A stretch of 64,000 bases of DNA from Cladosporium sp. IMV 00045 (GCA_001931905.2 MSJI02000094.1:1-64000); one strand, 5' to 3'. Shown: positions 42,822 through 55,123, counted from the stretch's first letter. The notes: a model not told the origin generated them from the letters alone. Numbers and translations are program-made.

Positions 42822-43769
42822 TTACATTACCGCGCACTTGCAGCAGCCGCCGTCTTGGTCGTCCTTTTCGCTGGTCTCGCCGTTGCCGGAGGGGTTGCCA
42901 CCGCCACTGCCGGAAGACATGTCCCGGTTGTATTTCCGGATCTCGCGCACGATGTCGTAGAAGGCGTTGTCGACGTTGACGCGGGTCCTGGCGGAGGTCT
43001 CGATGAACTTGCATCCGAAGCGACGCGCGAGCTCTTGGCCCTCTGTGATTTCGGTGTTAGCAAGCGTTCTCGGGTTTGTTTGGTGTCGAGGAGCCACGAC
43101 ATGTTCGCGCGACGGAGGGCGCGTGGCGTGCACGTGGGCTCATGTTTCAAGGAGTGTTTCGAGACGAACCTTCATAGCTCACTTGACGCTCTTGCTCCAA
43201 ATCGCACTTGTTGCCAACGACGATGATGGGAAAGGAGTCCTTGTCCTTGACGCGCAGAATCTGTTGTTGGAATGTGATGATTTCCTCGAAGCTTTGTCGC
43301 GACGTTATGCTGTAGACGAGCAGGAAACCCTCGCCGGTTCGCATGTACTGCTCGCGCATGGCGGAGTATTCTTCTTGACCGGCCGTGTCGAGCACGTCCA
43401 GCAGCGCGACCTCTTCGTCAATCACGCATTGCTTCCTGTATGAGTCTGTGAGGGAGGGCGAGTTAGCGCGCTGCTCAAAGCGAGAGGAGGACGGGTGGGT
43501 GTCGACGTTTGCGCACCTTCGATGGTCGGGTCATATTCGTCGACGAAGTGGCTCTGGATGAGTTGGATAGTCAAACAACTCTTTCCGACACCACCGCCAC
43601 CGACGACTACGAGCTTGTATTCCCGAAGGAACTGGGAGGTCACGGTCAGCCAATGTCGCGAGTTGAGGGTCTAAGAAAGCGGCGGACGCCAGCGGTCGCA
43701 CAGGGCGGCGTGCCAATGGCTGTGACAGGCGGCCGGGCGGTGGAGGAGGATGCATACTTTTGACGCCAT
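42822..43769 (-). CDS. ras1: Ras small GTPase (fungal RasA/Ras1 type)
   Basis: Four exons: 43758-43769, 43517-43631, 43170-43445 and 42822-43042, giving 207 residues. The first exon holds four codons (MASK); the ATG is chosen because splicing to [11 protein letters not shown] gives the fungal Ras N-terminus. P-loop GGGGVGKS (Gly where animal Ras has Ala11, as is common in fungi), switch I YDPTIEDSY, switch [17 protein letters not shown] with Gln61 equivalent, NKCD and ETSAR for guanine binding. The tail has a Gly/Ser linker, a cysteine pair (GGCCKC) and the CaaX box CAVM for farnesylation, so membrane attachment is expected. Ras controls growth, morphogenesis and cAMP signalling in fungi. A 3.1 kb gene-free region lies upstream. 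Confidence 0.96.
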
Positions 43770-46700
43770 TGCGGAGAGAGTAGATGTGCGGCGAGAGAGA
43801 TATAGAGAAGGCGAACGGTGCGAAGCGCCGCGGGTAGCTCAAGGGTAGTCGAGGATGGGGAGATCGATCGCGCAAGAGGCCAACGAGGTAAGGGATGCGG
43901 TTGCAGCAAGGACGACAGCGGAGCGGGAACCGAGAACGCGGCGCAGAGGGCGCTGAGCGAAGGCGAGACTGAGTGTGTCGTGGCGTGTGTATGAGAGTGA
44001 GGCTGCCGAGCGCGGTATGGGTTGCGGAGAGGTTGTGGGACGTGTTGGATGTGGATGTTGGTGTGGTGCAGGCAAGAAGATGGGTCTGGTTCGAGAAGAC
44101 GGGAGGTTCGGTCGGGGCAAGTTGGGCGGCTGGAAAACGACTTGACTATTCTCCGCTTAACGCTCGCCCGGGCTAATATAAGTGGAGAGAGAGGGAGAAG
44201 AGGCAGAGAGAGACAGGGCAGACACGCTCTTCAGGAAAATGTATGTATAGAAGAATAAGAACAAAAAGAGGTCAAGTGAAGAATACCGACGACGATGAAA
44301 AAAAAGTCAGGATGCACTACTCTATCACTAACAAATCGTGCCAAAGGGGCTGGCTGGCCAGGTACTACTACTACCACTACTACTGACAGGACTTGCTCTT
44401 GGAAGAAAGGGCAAGAGGCAGAACAGGCTTCACCACCAAGCACAACACACGAGACGGGAATCACGTGGGGCCCAGCGAGAGCGAGTAAGGTTAGATTCAG
44501 CAGGCCGTCCGTCCTCCGTAGGGATGAGGATGGGCGGGCGGCGGCGGCGCACGGCGACAGGGCTCTTTAGAGTGATCCAACTAGCACGAGCGACGCATCG
44601 CGCACGCGCCAGAAATGCTCCCACCTCCCCTGCCTGTTGAAGCCAGCGTCGCCCACTCTCCGTTGTGGAGTGCGCGCGCCATGCCCACCGCGCGAGCTAA
44701 GGGCCTGCGAGGCGCCTTCGCTAGACCATCGCTAGAAGGCGCATCGAAGGGTGGTGATAGGTCCGGCGGCATGACATCCCATATCTGGAGGCCCGGCCAC
44801 CACTACTCGTCAGCTTGCGCAATCAAACCAACATCCTTTACATGAAGAAACGAGAGATGAAGCTACATACCGGTCCTCAATCTCCAAGGTCTCCTTCGCC
44901 TCCTAGCCGAGCCGTGTAGGTAGACAAGCCCTCGAAAAGACCCTGGATAGGAGAGGAGGAATGCAATAATCGAGGGAAAAGATGAAGGATAAGGTAGGGA
45001 AAAACAATCAACCCTCCAGCCTCCCTCGTTTCCCCGTTCCATGGTCGACAATTGCATGCGCAGTAGGAGGTAGTCCCCTTCGCTGCTGTCTTACTAGTTG
45101 ACTCTCTGCCACGCGCCCTCACCCTTGCTCTCGGTATATCTTGCCCAGCTTGAATTGTTCAGCATGCACAGGCGAGACAGAAATCACACACACAGACATC
45201 ATGTATAGAAGCTACCATCGTCACTTCCCTCATAGCAAGCCATCCATTATGATGACGACCGTTAGCCCTCAAATTGCATATTAACCTCAGCGCCCTGTCG
45301 AATCCGACGATTATATAATTTGCGGAGCCCAACCTTAAAAACCCAGGAGCCGAGCCAGGGCCCACGACTCAGAGGCATGGAAGAGAAAACGATGTTTGGG
45401 ATGGTGCGTGGGCAGTAGTAGGCGAGAGAGCGTGGTCTCTCTGTCTGCCAGTCTTCTCTGCTTTGGAACGAAATCCGCTTTTTCTCCCTCTTCGCTGCTG
45501 GTCTCTCCCACCCCCTGATTGCGGGTTGACCATCGCGCTGACACCTGAAGATCGTTGCCAACCGCGTTTGGGCCTCTTTCGGTCCGCCCTTTGCGATCAC
45601 TCTCTCGCTCGCTGATCAGGCTTTCTGCTAGCCCTACGTGCTCGTGTCGTGTCGCATGCCTGGCCTTTATGAACAAGCCGCGAGTAAGTTCTGCGTGATT
45701 CCTCCAGCCGAGCCGAAGTGATGAGATGGAAATAATGCATAGAAGGATTGACGAATGCCAGAGCCAACCACACCATCATCACATGACTGTCATGCAATGC
45801 GATCGGCTCAGCCGCTCGAATCGCACGCAGTCGGCGGCGTGGGAGTGGATGCAGGCAGGTATAGGTTAGTGAGAAAACGCGCGCGTACCGAGACTCACAC
45901 AACCACCCACAGCCAGCCCTCCATCGGCTGGAAGCGCTGAGACATCACAACTGATACCGCGCGTGCCAAAACGTTTTCATCACTCCTTCGCACCGGCCTA
46001 TAATAGCAGAACAAATGCATCCGCGGAAAGTATCACACGCAGCTTCGCGTACGAACAATACACACACAACCGCACACCTTCCACCGTGATACATACATGC
46101 AAGCAGGCAAGCAAGCCGCCACGCTCACACCATTAGTGAATGATAGGGCAGGGTACATCTCTCCCCACTCCCCAATACCTCATCCTCTATACTGCGAAAC
46201 GAAGAAACAGACTCATAAAGCGCTTCTTTGGACACGCATGCATGCAATATAGCGGGTGAGGCGTCCGTATACCTTACCTTACCTTGCCTGACCGGCCAAG
46301 CTCAAGTAGCTGGCGTTGTGGAAGGAGCTGGCGAAAAGCAGGGATTTCCCCATTCCCTCTGTTTGGGATCGTGCATGCATGCATGCATGTATAGCTAGGT
46401 TTGCGTGTGGCGTGGCTCTTGTCCTTCGATTTGTGCGTCAAACAAAACAGATAGAGAATAAAGGCACCTCGGCTCGTTCGACCATCGACCGATGTGGGGT
46501 CCTGGGCAAGACTCCAGTCTCATGGTTCGGTTTGGATACAGTTAGAGTTCCGGGGGGAAGGATGAGTTGAAATGTACCAGACAACTGGGATTGTGAATAT
46601 CTTATCATAAGAGCTGATTACCTCAGTAGTGATATAGTTTGGTAGGTGTAATAAGGCGCGCGGCATCACCCGCCGTGCATATGCAAGCAGATGGAAACCG

Positions 46701-46895
46701 ATCCAAAGAGGTGGAGTTTGTCCCGGGTCTTTTGGTTCGATCGATGGATTCTTGATGAAACGGTCGAGATTCGACTAGGATTGCAGAGCTCGGAATAATA
46801 GAGGAACTACACAGAACAGAAAACACCACGGCCAAGTACAGCTCACATACATACGCACATACATCCAACTTTGCAGCAAAACCCAAACAAAACAC
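43770..46895. other. 3.1 kb gene-free region upstream of Ras
   Basis: The longest non-coding stretch in the window. The frames in it are under 115 codons, mutually overlapping and of odd composition. It contains purine-rich runs (about 44181-44219), CTACTAC/TACCACTAC repeats (about 44361-44386), a TGCA repeat (46372-46389) and CTTACC repeats near 46271. It probably holds the Ras promoter with a long leader and the 3' end of the reductase gene; a non-coding RNA is possible but not shown. Confidence 0.5.
46372..46389. repeat. (TGCA)n microsatellite
   Basis: About four and a half units of the self-complementary tetramer TGCA, in the gene-free region upstream of Ras. Too short to predict a function. 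Confidence 0.85.
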
Positions 46896-48557
46896 TCAGG
46901 CAACCCCAGCCCTCCCCTCCCCCACAAGCAAATCCCTATCCATCAACATGACACTATCCGACCTCCTACTCTCAACGCCCTGCTTAATACTCTGCCCACC
47001 AAGCTGACCCTGCGGCGCGCCCAAATTCCTCGCGATCTCCGCGCCCGCCAGGCGGCCGAAAGTCATACTGCGCAGGCAAGAAGTCGCTGGCGGGTATTCG
47101 TTGTAGAACAAGCCGGTCATTTCGCCCGCCGCCCAGAGGCCCGGGATGGGCACGTCGTTGGTGCTCAGGACGCGGGCGTGCAGGTCGGTTTTGACGCCGC
47201 CGTAGCTGGGAGGGGGTTAGATTGGCAGGGGGGATGGGGAGTTCGGGTCTGATTTGGGGGGAAGGAAGAGCTTACGTGAAAGTCAGGTTGGAGGTCATGG
47301 GGTAGCCGTAGAAGGGGGCTTTTTCGATTCTGGTTGCCCAGTTGGATTTGTTCACTTTCAGGCCTGTCGTGGCTTTACCGTCGAGTCTCATCAGATCGAA
47401 CTCTTTGTCGTTGACGGCGGCGTTGTATTCGTCGACGGTTTTCTTGAGAGTCTTCGGATCGAGGTGCAATTTCTCGGCGAGCTCTCCGATAGTGTCTGCC
47501 TTTTCTGGCGGCTGGTCGGTGGTGTCGTAGACCCAGCTGCCTTTGAAGCGCTGCCAGATGGTGTCGTCGGTGAGGAAGAAGCAGGACATGTTTTGGTCTC
47601 TCCAACACTCTAGCGCGATCATTTCGAATGTGGCGAAGAGGTGGCGCTTTCCTTCATCGTAGAATCGCTCGCAATGCTTGTTCACGACGATGCCGTAGTT
47701 GTGGCCCCAGATCACTGCGTCTGGTTTCGTGGCTCGCGTGTCGACTAGCTCGCAATGCATACCGTCGAAGGAGCCTGCGGTTCCGGCGCCGACTTCGAGG
47801 CACATGCGGAGGCCTGCGCCCTTGTTGTACTTTAGTCCTGGTGCGATGAGGGGGAGCTTGTGAGAGTCGCGGCCAATGTATCTTGCCAGCATCTCTTGAT
47901 TACCTTTTCACTCGTGGTCAATAAAAGTCGAGCTTGCAGAATCACGGAAAGAAGCTCACCTTCAAACCCACCACAAGCCAGGACAACATTCGGTGCGATC
48001 AAATCATGCAGCAGACCATCACTCTTGCGGACTTTCAGACCCTTGATGGCGCCAGACTCTTCCGTGAGCAGCTTGATAGCTTCCGTTTCCCAGAGAATCT
48101 CAGCACTTATGTAGCTTCGAATGTGCTCGAACAGTTTCGCAATGATCGTCTTGCCGCCACCTTCCGGAAAGACAAAGTGCTGCGCTGTCTTGAACTCCAG
48201 CAGCACGTTCGGTTCATCATGGTGGACAAACTTGACGCCACGATCTTCCAGATACTTGGCAGAGATGGGAGCTTCTCGCTCCAGTTTGTGGCAGTACTCT
48301 TCGTCGGCCAGACCGTCGCTGACGAGTCTCATCTCCTTGACCCAGTCCGCGTCGAAGTTCAGATCCTTGTCCAGACGGAGATAGGCCATGGTCCATTTCG
48401 AGGCGCCGCTTCGTTCGCCTTCCCGGCCGACTTCCACAAGGGCTACTTTACCTTCCTTGTTGTTCTTTGAGCATTCTTCCAGGAAGCTGAGCGTGGCCAT
48501 GCATCCTGCGAAACCACTGCCGACAACGACAAGGTCGTAGTCTGAGCTGGACGCCAT
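46896..48557 (-). CDS. FAD-dependent fumarate-reductase/succinate-dehydrogenase-like flavoprotein
   Basis: Three exons: 47960-48557, 47276-47903 and 46896-47205, giving 511 residues. The N-terminal dinucleotide fold reads DLVVVGSGFAGCMATLSF (GxGxxG), and a second FAD-contact segment is VLACGGFEGNQEMLARY, restored by the first splice. The C-terminal flavin site is PIPGLWAAGEMTGLF followed by CLRSMTFGRLAGAEIA. This is the FAD_binding_2 family, including fumarate reductases, tricarballylate dehydrogenases and 3-ketosteroid dehydrogenases. The distinctive SGASKWTMAYLRLD segment resembles TcuA-type proteins. The substrate is not determined. No signal peptide or covalent-flavin His motif is seen, so a soluble cytosolic enzyme is likely. 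Confidence 0.85.
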
Positions 48558-49664
48558 GCTTTGAGATTGCGCCTTGTTCCGTCAGGGGGTGTTTTTTTCA
48601 GTGCGCTCGAGTGTCTGGATGTTCAGCGGAATCCGGGAGGTGTCCTACATGTTCTTTTTCCAAGGCAACGTCCTCGTCTACATATGTACGTTACTCCACC
48701 TCGAATAGCTAGCAAGCTTCCAATCTCCAGATGCCCGAGACGCTCACAAGCGGGGTTTGGAGGTTGATCATGGACTGTTCCTGAGACCTGAGCAGTCTCG
48801 CCTCCTCCTAGAGCTCTCATGATAGCTAGCACATAGCATTGTGGTAGTGAGATGAATGAGATGACAGCTCTCTAGGCCCGGGTTTAACACAGGCGATGTT
48901 GCATGGCGCGGATTGTTGCGGGGTATGGGGGTGGGGTGATGCATGAGCTTACTTAGCATTCAATCTTTTGAACGCAAAGGTTTAGATGCATGGGGTAGTA
49001 AGAAAAGGCTAAGGTATCGAGAAAATACTCGACGAAGTGGATCAACGCTGGGATGGAGATCGGGAATAAGCTCGCTTTGGTGGAGATGAAGGTCTCGCGT
49101 AGTAGATGGATGATAGAGGCATCGTAGCTTTGAGTCGAGCGAATCAGCTTGGATACGAACAAGGCTGGATCGTAGCAATGCGAAATATCATTGCAGACGC
49201 CTATGATGTTTCTAGATTCACACCCTCCACTCTATCTTGACTTCGAGTGTGAGGAGTGAAGGAAACAAGGTGTGAAGCTGCCTCGGTTTCTTTATTGGGA
49301 GCTGACTAGCGTGACTGCCCTGGGCAATCTAAGCGAGCGCAGAAGTGCATCATCTCCAACTTTCGTCGCCCGTCGCGAAGACGCCAGCCCGATGTCCAGA
49401 CGTCAAACATTCACCGCATCCGATAGACTTACCCATTGCGCACCCACTCTTCACCAAGACCGCCTCTCCCGCAAGTCGCCGGCGACCTCACTCCAAACCT
49501 CCCAGGTCACGCCCGCGCCACCGCCTCCCGAATACTTCCCGCCACTACGATCAGATACCGTTGGGAAGACGTTCACTGGGTCCAGAACGTGGAAGAATTG
49601 TTGCGCGCGATCGAGAGTAAAAGTCGGAGAATACTGAGCAGCGCCGCGAGGCGCGGCCGCGAAA
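48558..49664. other. Divergent intergenic region, flavoprotein / Ppg1
   Basis: 1.1 kb between two starts. A plus-strand frame at 49272-49637 (121 codons) is Arg/Ser/Pro-rich without a known feature; it probably belongs to the phosphatase 5' leader. No RNA gene seen. Confidence 0.4.
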
Positions 49665-51107
49665 ATGAGTGATCTGGACAAGTATGGACACGCGATCGCA
49701 TGCGCACAAGGACTTCTCTGACAATCGGCAGGCACATTGAACAACTTCGAGCATGTCGCCCTATACCGGAGGCTCAGGTGCGCGAGGTCTGTTACAAGGC
49801 TCGAGAGCTGCTGATAGAAGAGGGGAATGTGGTAGGCGTTGATGCGCCGGTAACGGTATGCTGGCTTGTACATTTGCTGCGAACGTTCTTCGCTGACTGG
49901 TTGCGATTGAAGATATGCGGTGACATCCACGGCCAATTCCACGACCTCATGGAGCTGTTCCGCGTGGGCGGTGATGTGCCAGACACCAACTACCTCTTCA
50001 TGGGTGCGTAGTCAGCAAGCCACCAAGTCCCAAGTCCCAGCGCCATACTGATCCATCGCAGGCGATTTTGTCGACCGTGGCTTCTACTCATTAGAGTCTT
50101 TCCTTCTTTTACTCTGCCTCAAAGTTCGCTACCCCGACAGGATCACACTTATCCGAGGCAATCACGAATCACGACAGATCACGACAGTCTACGGCTTTTA
50201 CGACGAATGCTTGCGCAAATACGGCAGCGCGAACGTGTGGAGATACTGCTGCGAGGTGTTTGACTATTTGGCGCTTGGTGCTTTGGTATCTGGCGCAGCG
50301 ACTGACCTCGAACCGACCGACTCTTCCTTCGCCGACCCATCACAGACGCAAGCATCAATCTCGTCCGAGGAGCAGGCCGAATGGGAGATTGAAATCCTCA
50401 ATTCAACAGGACAAATCGTCAGCCGCTTCCCGCGTGTGCGGCAAGGGGACTCTTCGCAGATGTCCAACCCGCCATCATCTCCTGGCCAGTCGCCTTCTCG
50501 CTCAGGTCCACCGGGCACCGGAGCATCAGGCTCCGCCAAGGGCTCTGGTGGAAACCCAGGTGGTGCCGTTTTGTGTGTCCACGGCGGCCTTTCTCCTCTG
50601 ATCGACAGTATCGACAAGATTCGCCTCCTGGACCGCAAACAAGAAGTCCCACACGAAGGTGCCATGTGTGACCTCTTATGGTCTGATCCAGACGAAATCG
50701 ACGGCTGGGGTCTGTCTCCCCGTGGAGCCGGTTTCCTCTTCGGAGCCGACATCGTGAAATGCTTCAACCACAAAAACGACCTCAGCCTCATCTGCAGAGC
50801 GCACCAGCTCGTCATGGAAGGCTTCAAAGAGATGTTCGACAGCTCCATCGTCACGGTCTGGAGCGCTCCCAATTACTGCTACCGCTGCGGCAACGTTGCA
50901 GCCATTCTGGAGCTCGGCGAAGACGGCTCGAATGCTGGCTACACCGCCCGAGGGAATGGAGATGCGAACCGCGCGCCCGGCGTCCTCCAGCAGAGAGATC
51001 ACGAGAGAAAGTTGGGTCCCGGCAGAAGGTATCGCGTCTTCGAAGCGGCGCCGCAGGACTCAAGGGGAATGCCGGCCAAGAAGCCCGTGGCTGATTACTT
51101 CCTCTAG
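49665..51107 (+). CDS. ppg1: Ser/Thr protein phosphatase Ppg1 (PP2A-like) with internal insert
   Basis: Exons 49665-49681, 49732-49855, 49913-50003 and 50062-51107 give 425 residues. The first exon encodes MSDLD plus a split Lys that joins [14 protein letters not shown]-family catalytic motifs are complete: [30 protein letters not shown] and [12 protein letters not shown]. The sequence is PP2A/PP4/PP6-like, but about 90 Ser/Gly/Gln-rich residues are inserted between [10 protein letters not shown] and [11 protein letters not shown], and the C-terminus ends DYFL, the methylatable PP2A-type Leu. Yeast Ppg1 acts in a STRIPAK-like (Far) complex and in mitophagy control; filamentous fungal Ppg1 carries a similar insert. 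Metal-binding and catalytic residues are kept, so an active enzyme is expected. Confidence 0.9.
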
Positions 51108-51370
51108 ATGCGACTGTAGCGTTGCTTCAATGTGCATGAATGTATTCTTCTGATACCCACATAAATTAAAACAAGGGATTTGTCAGAATTTCGCTCCTTG
51201 ATACTGTGTTCATTCTATATCCTGGTGCTATCAAAAAGAGAATTGCTGTCGCCATGCAATCCTCCCGAAACTCCCAGAAAAAGAAAAACGCCTGCTAAGC
51301 TAAACTCGGAATCATCCACTTCATTTACAGAGAAAAACAATTACCACCCATCCGACCCCATCTCCCCCCT

Positions 51371-54300
51371 TCAAATCCCCTTATACTCCGGATCAACCTT
51401 ACTTTGCTTAAACAAACTCTTCCCCCTCAACCACTGCTTATAAGCCTTATACCTCTTCTTGCCGCCATCCTCCTCCTTAACCGTCAAAGGCTCCTCGCGC
51501 CCCGCCACGAACTCCGCGAAATCCCTCAAATCCTGCTCGTCCACGCCGTCCTCGTCTGCGCCATCAACCCCCGCCTCCTCCCACCTCAGCTCGTCCCCTA
51601 GAGCCTGCGGCAGCGCCGACCCGCTGCGCTGCACGTACTCGACGTAGTCGATGTTGGCGTCGCTCGGCACGTCGGCGGTCGTGACCAAGGGCAGCGTGAG
51701 CGGGTGCGCGATGTAGCGGCCGTACTCGGCCGCTTCGGCGTCGGTCACGAGCGGGTTGAGGGATTGCGTGTGGTACTGGTTGAGGGTCCAGAGGTGCATT
51801 TGGGCTTTGTCGGCGGGTTTGCTCGGGTCGAAGGGTTTTTCTGCCGTGCCGGAGGTGGCGGTGGTGCTGGAATGGGTGAGCGGGTTGCTGCGCGATTCGC
51901 GCAGGATGCTGGGTTTGTCGTCGCCGGGCGCGGTGGGGGGTCGGAGGTTGTCGCGCGGGGAGGTGGAGGGGTGCGGTTCGGAGGGGTCGATGATTTTGAC
52001 GCCTTTGCGGGGGGGTCTTTTGTCTGGTGAGTCGAGGCCTTGTTGGTGCCGGTTGGGTTCGAGGCGAGGCTTGAAGGGGCTGAAGTCGAAGTTTTTGGTG
52101 TCGCGGCTGTGCGGGCGGTCGGGGAGGTAGCGGTTGCTGTTGTTCATGCGGAAAGGGTACATTTTGAGGAAGGACGAGAGGGTGAATGGGCGATAGTATT
52201 CCATCCAGTAGTCGTCGTAGTCGTATACTTTGTGGGTGAATTGGCTGTTTTCGGGGTACAGTACTGGTGGGAGTTTGCGTGGTTCAAGAAATTCTGGCGT
52301 GTACCAGAAGAAGTAATCGCGGCGTCCGCGTTCTAGCCATGCTCGAGGGTCGGAGTGGTGAAGATAGTAGTCGGTAACAAGATCCCACAGCATGGGTTGG
52401 CCTTTGGCCCAGATGTAGTTGCCGAGGAAGAGATTGTACGCTTCTTGTCGTTGGTTGTCCAGAAAGGAGTTGTGATAGTATCGTTTGAAGCTCTCAACCA
52501 TATCGCGCGAGTGGCTTTGCCAATGATTTAGCTTGCGGTAGGTTGCCATCGTATTCACAAGATGAGATCCACCGTACTGCACTGCGATGGTGTCGCCATG
52601 GTCATGGAACAGGGAGGTGAAAAGGGAAACAGCATCGGTGTCTGCTAACGGGTCAGCACATATCAATACAACAGACGCGCTACGGTGAACAACTTACCAT
52701 AATCAACCTCTCCAGCAGCAAGAACACCTAGCGCTTGCAGTTGTTTTCCAAATGCACACTTTCCGATCACAAACTGCGCAGCATTCGTTCGATCTAAGCA
52801 GTCGATGCAGTTTGTTCGAGCCACGCCGTTCTGTACCTGCGGCCTATCATAATCAGAGTCCCCGTTGTGGAAGAAGCCAGTGGTCTGAAGAATTTCTTCC
52901 GCAATGACCTCAAGATTGCCTATCACATCTCCACCTCTCGTCTTGGAAGCTCGACTCATATCGAATGCTTTGTACATGATCTTCTTGTCTTCTGGCAAAG
53001 ACTGGTTCAAGAACTCGACACAATGCTGAAACTCGTACAACAGCTTCGACTCGCGTGGAGTGCGCTCGCGAGATTTGATGAGGTTGAGAACGTATATGGG
53101 ACAGCCGTACCGTTCAAAAAGGTTGTCAAAATGCAGCGCCGCAGGCTGGTAAAAAGGATCCTGCAGTTCAAGTCGATGTTTGGCTTAGGCGTGACGCCAC
53201 TGTTATCCTGAGTCCAGTAAAGCGGTATGCTGCCTCTGTGATGGACGTAAGAAGTCCAGGTTGGGTTCCTGAACAGACGCGGGCCAGGAGCATGGAAAGA
53301 TGTCGTCAACATTTCCGACACAATCTGCTCTGTCTCAACATCGTTCGCAACGTATCCCATGTCGTTGATGCCACGTTTCAAGAATCGCGCGCCAGCGAAG
53401 AAACGTGACCTTCTGCCTATGATGGTCACGTATACCGATCGACCAAATATGTCGAGTGCAGCTTGGTCGATGAAACCGTGGATTATTGGTACACACCAAT
53501 CATGAGGGTTTTTCATGGCGTTTTTTGCAGGTTTGAGCAGATGGTGATTCCAGACGAACATTCCGTTGAAGTCATGGCCATTGGAGAATTTGCCCTCATT
53601 CAGCGAAGTTCGCTGGCGGGTGATGTTGTGCTGTAACGACCGTGTAATGTTGTAGGAATAGCTGAAGTAGAATGAGCGTGTAAGATCGAGATTATTGAGA
53701 ATGCCGAGGAAGCGAGTCTCTTCCGGATTCCTGTTGCTCGAAAACCGTGAGGTAGAGCCCGTAGTCAAAGGGTACAAGTTCCGTGCCTTCGATTTGGTAG
53801 ACATAATGCCCACCTATCATGGCTACCTGCTGCCTTTTGGTGACGATAAGCATGTAGTAAGCTTCTGTGAAACGGATAAAGCCCAAGAGACCCCAGAAGA
53901 CATATTGGAGTTTCAGTCCACCAGTCGCCTTATTGCCCACATCGATACTGGTGAGGACTTCATTCAGCTGCTGTCGCTCGTATACAGTGTCATCTTCGAA
54001 GATGTTGATCTGACCGGGCGCTGACGTGCGATCTACTCGCAGCAATTTGAAAAGGCTGTCGGTAAGGTCGGAACCGACAATCCAATAGCGAGCGCTCGTC
54101 TCGTAAAGAGTGAATTTGTGCAGACGATGAGGACGAGGCTGACTTGATTCCTCTCCAACATCTGTCACGTCGATCGTGGCATTCGAAGGGCCGCCTTCTT
54201 CGGGGGAAATGTCGCCTCTCAGTTCTTCGGCGGTGGCTCCTACGCGAGGGTATAAGGGTGGATCGTCCAGGTTGAGAGAGCCCGTAGAGTTGAGATTCGA

Positions 54301-54495
54301 CTCTGTCAGTCGCTCTGATGATACTTCATCCGGGATCGCGCCATGTCCATCGCTCGGTTTGTCGGTCCCACTACGCCGAACTGAATTGTTTCTCACAAAC
54401 GCTGGTTTGTCGTAGTCGGGCGATTCAGGTCGGCTAGCAGGGACTTCATACTCGCTGTGCGTGTTAGGTCCGGCATCCACAGGACCTTGATCCAT
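51371..54495 (-). pseudogene. fig4: FIG4-like phosphoinositide 5-phosphatase (Sac domain) with two compensating frameshifts
   Basis: Two exons, 52698-54495 and 51371-52641, with a 56 bp intron. Sac-domain homology is continuous, but the frame is broken twice. An extra base near 53767-53773 separates YQIEGTELVP from LTTGSTSRFSSNRNPEETR. A missing base near 53167-53170 separates TPKPNIDLN from [21 protein letters not shown], after which the original frame returns. The catalytic CX5R site [12 protein letters not shown] is intact, as are FYFSYSYNITRSLQ and DTDAVSLFTSLFHDHGDTIA. Fig4 (with Vac14) regulates PtdIns(3,5)P2 at the vacuole and dephosphorylates it at position 5. The rest of the gene shows no decay, so sequence or assembly error, or very recent loss, is as likely as a true pseudogene. 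I type it as pseudogene because the frame as given is broken. Confidence 0.8.
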
Positions 54496-55123
54496 TATTG
54501 CGGGAGAAGTCGCACTACTTGATATTCGTCCTCAAGCTCGTACATCCATGATACATAAATAGCATTACAAGAGCATCTCCTGGTGAAGTCGTCCCGCGTT
54601 GGTATTTCCAGTAGTATTCGAGACTAACAGTCCAGTCTGATGAGACTCTAGGGTTCTGGGTATGGCTCCCAGTATCTTCACAGTATTTTCCCAGAATGTG
54701 TCAAAAGTATCAAACAAGTGTTGTACTTCTTGAGGTTTGAATAGACGATGATGCTTGGAAGTGACTTTGGTGCTTGTTAGGCGACGGAGCATCCGGCAAG
54801 CGGGGTGGCGCTGTCCGGGGTTCACATGCCAATGAGCCGATCCCGCGTGGATGTTCTTCGACTCCTGCTTCCAACGACCGAACTTATTCTTCCATACTTC
54901 ACTGATGTGATCGCTGACGGCGCGCCTTGACACCTCGTCGACTATTCTTAATCATTCACATAACATCGGACATGCCACCTTGAAGACACAAAGTGCTGCA
55001 GCGCATCCGCGTCGGGCACCGAACATATCACACGACGACCCGCCTTTGATGCATGATAGCAATCAAAGATAGCTCGTTTGCTCTGGACTAGGACAAAAGC
55101 CGACCGCGCACACGAACGCAACT
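54496..55123. other. Divergent intergenic region, FIG4 / membrane RING ligase
   Basis: 628 bp. A minus-strand open frame, 54565-54933 (122 codons), lacks an ATG at its start; the first usable ATG leaves 76 codons. It has no family I recognise. It could be an exon of a small undetected gene. Confidence 0.35.

Noticed and set aside
43531..44258. Overlapping ORFs upstream of Ras as genes
   Set aside because: Arg/Pro/Ser-rich frames on both strands overlapping the Ras first exon; no family resemblance.
53700..53780. Short intron instead of a frameshift in FIG4
   Set aside because: Candidate donors are phase 0 or 1, while the acceptors here need phase 2; it would also delete conserved Sac-domain residues.
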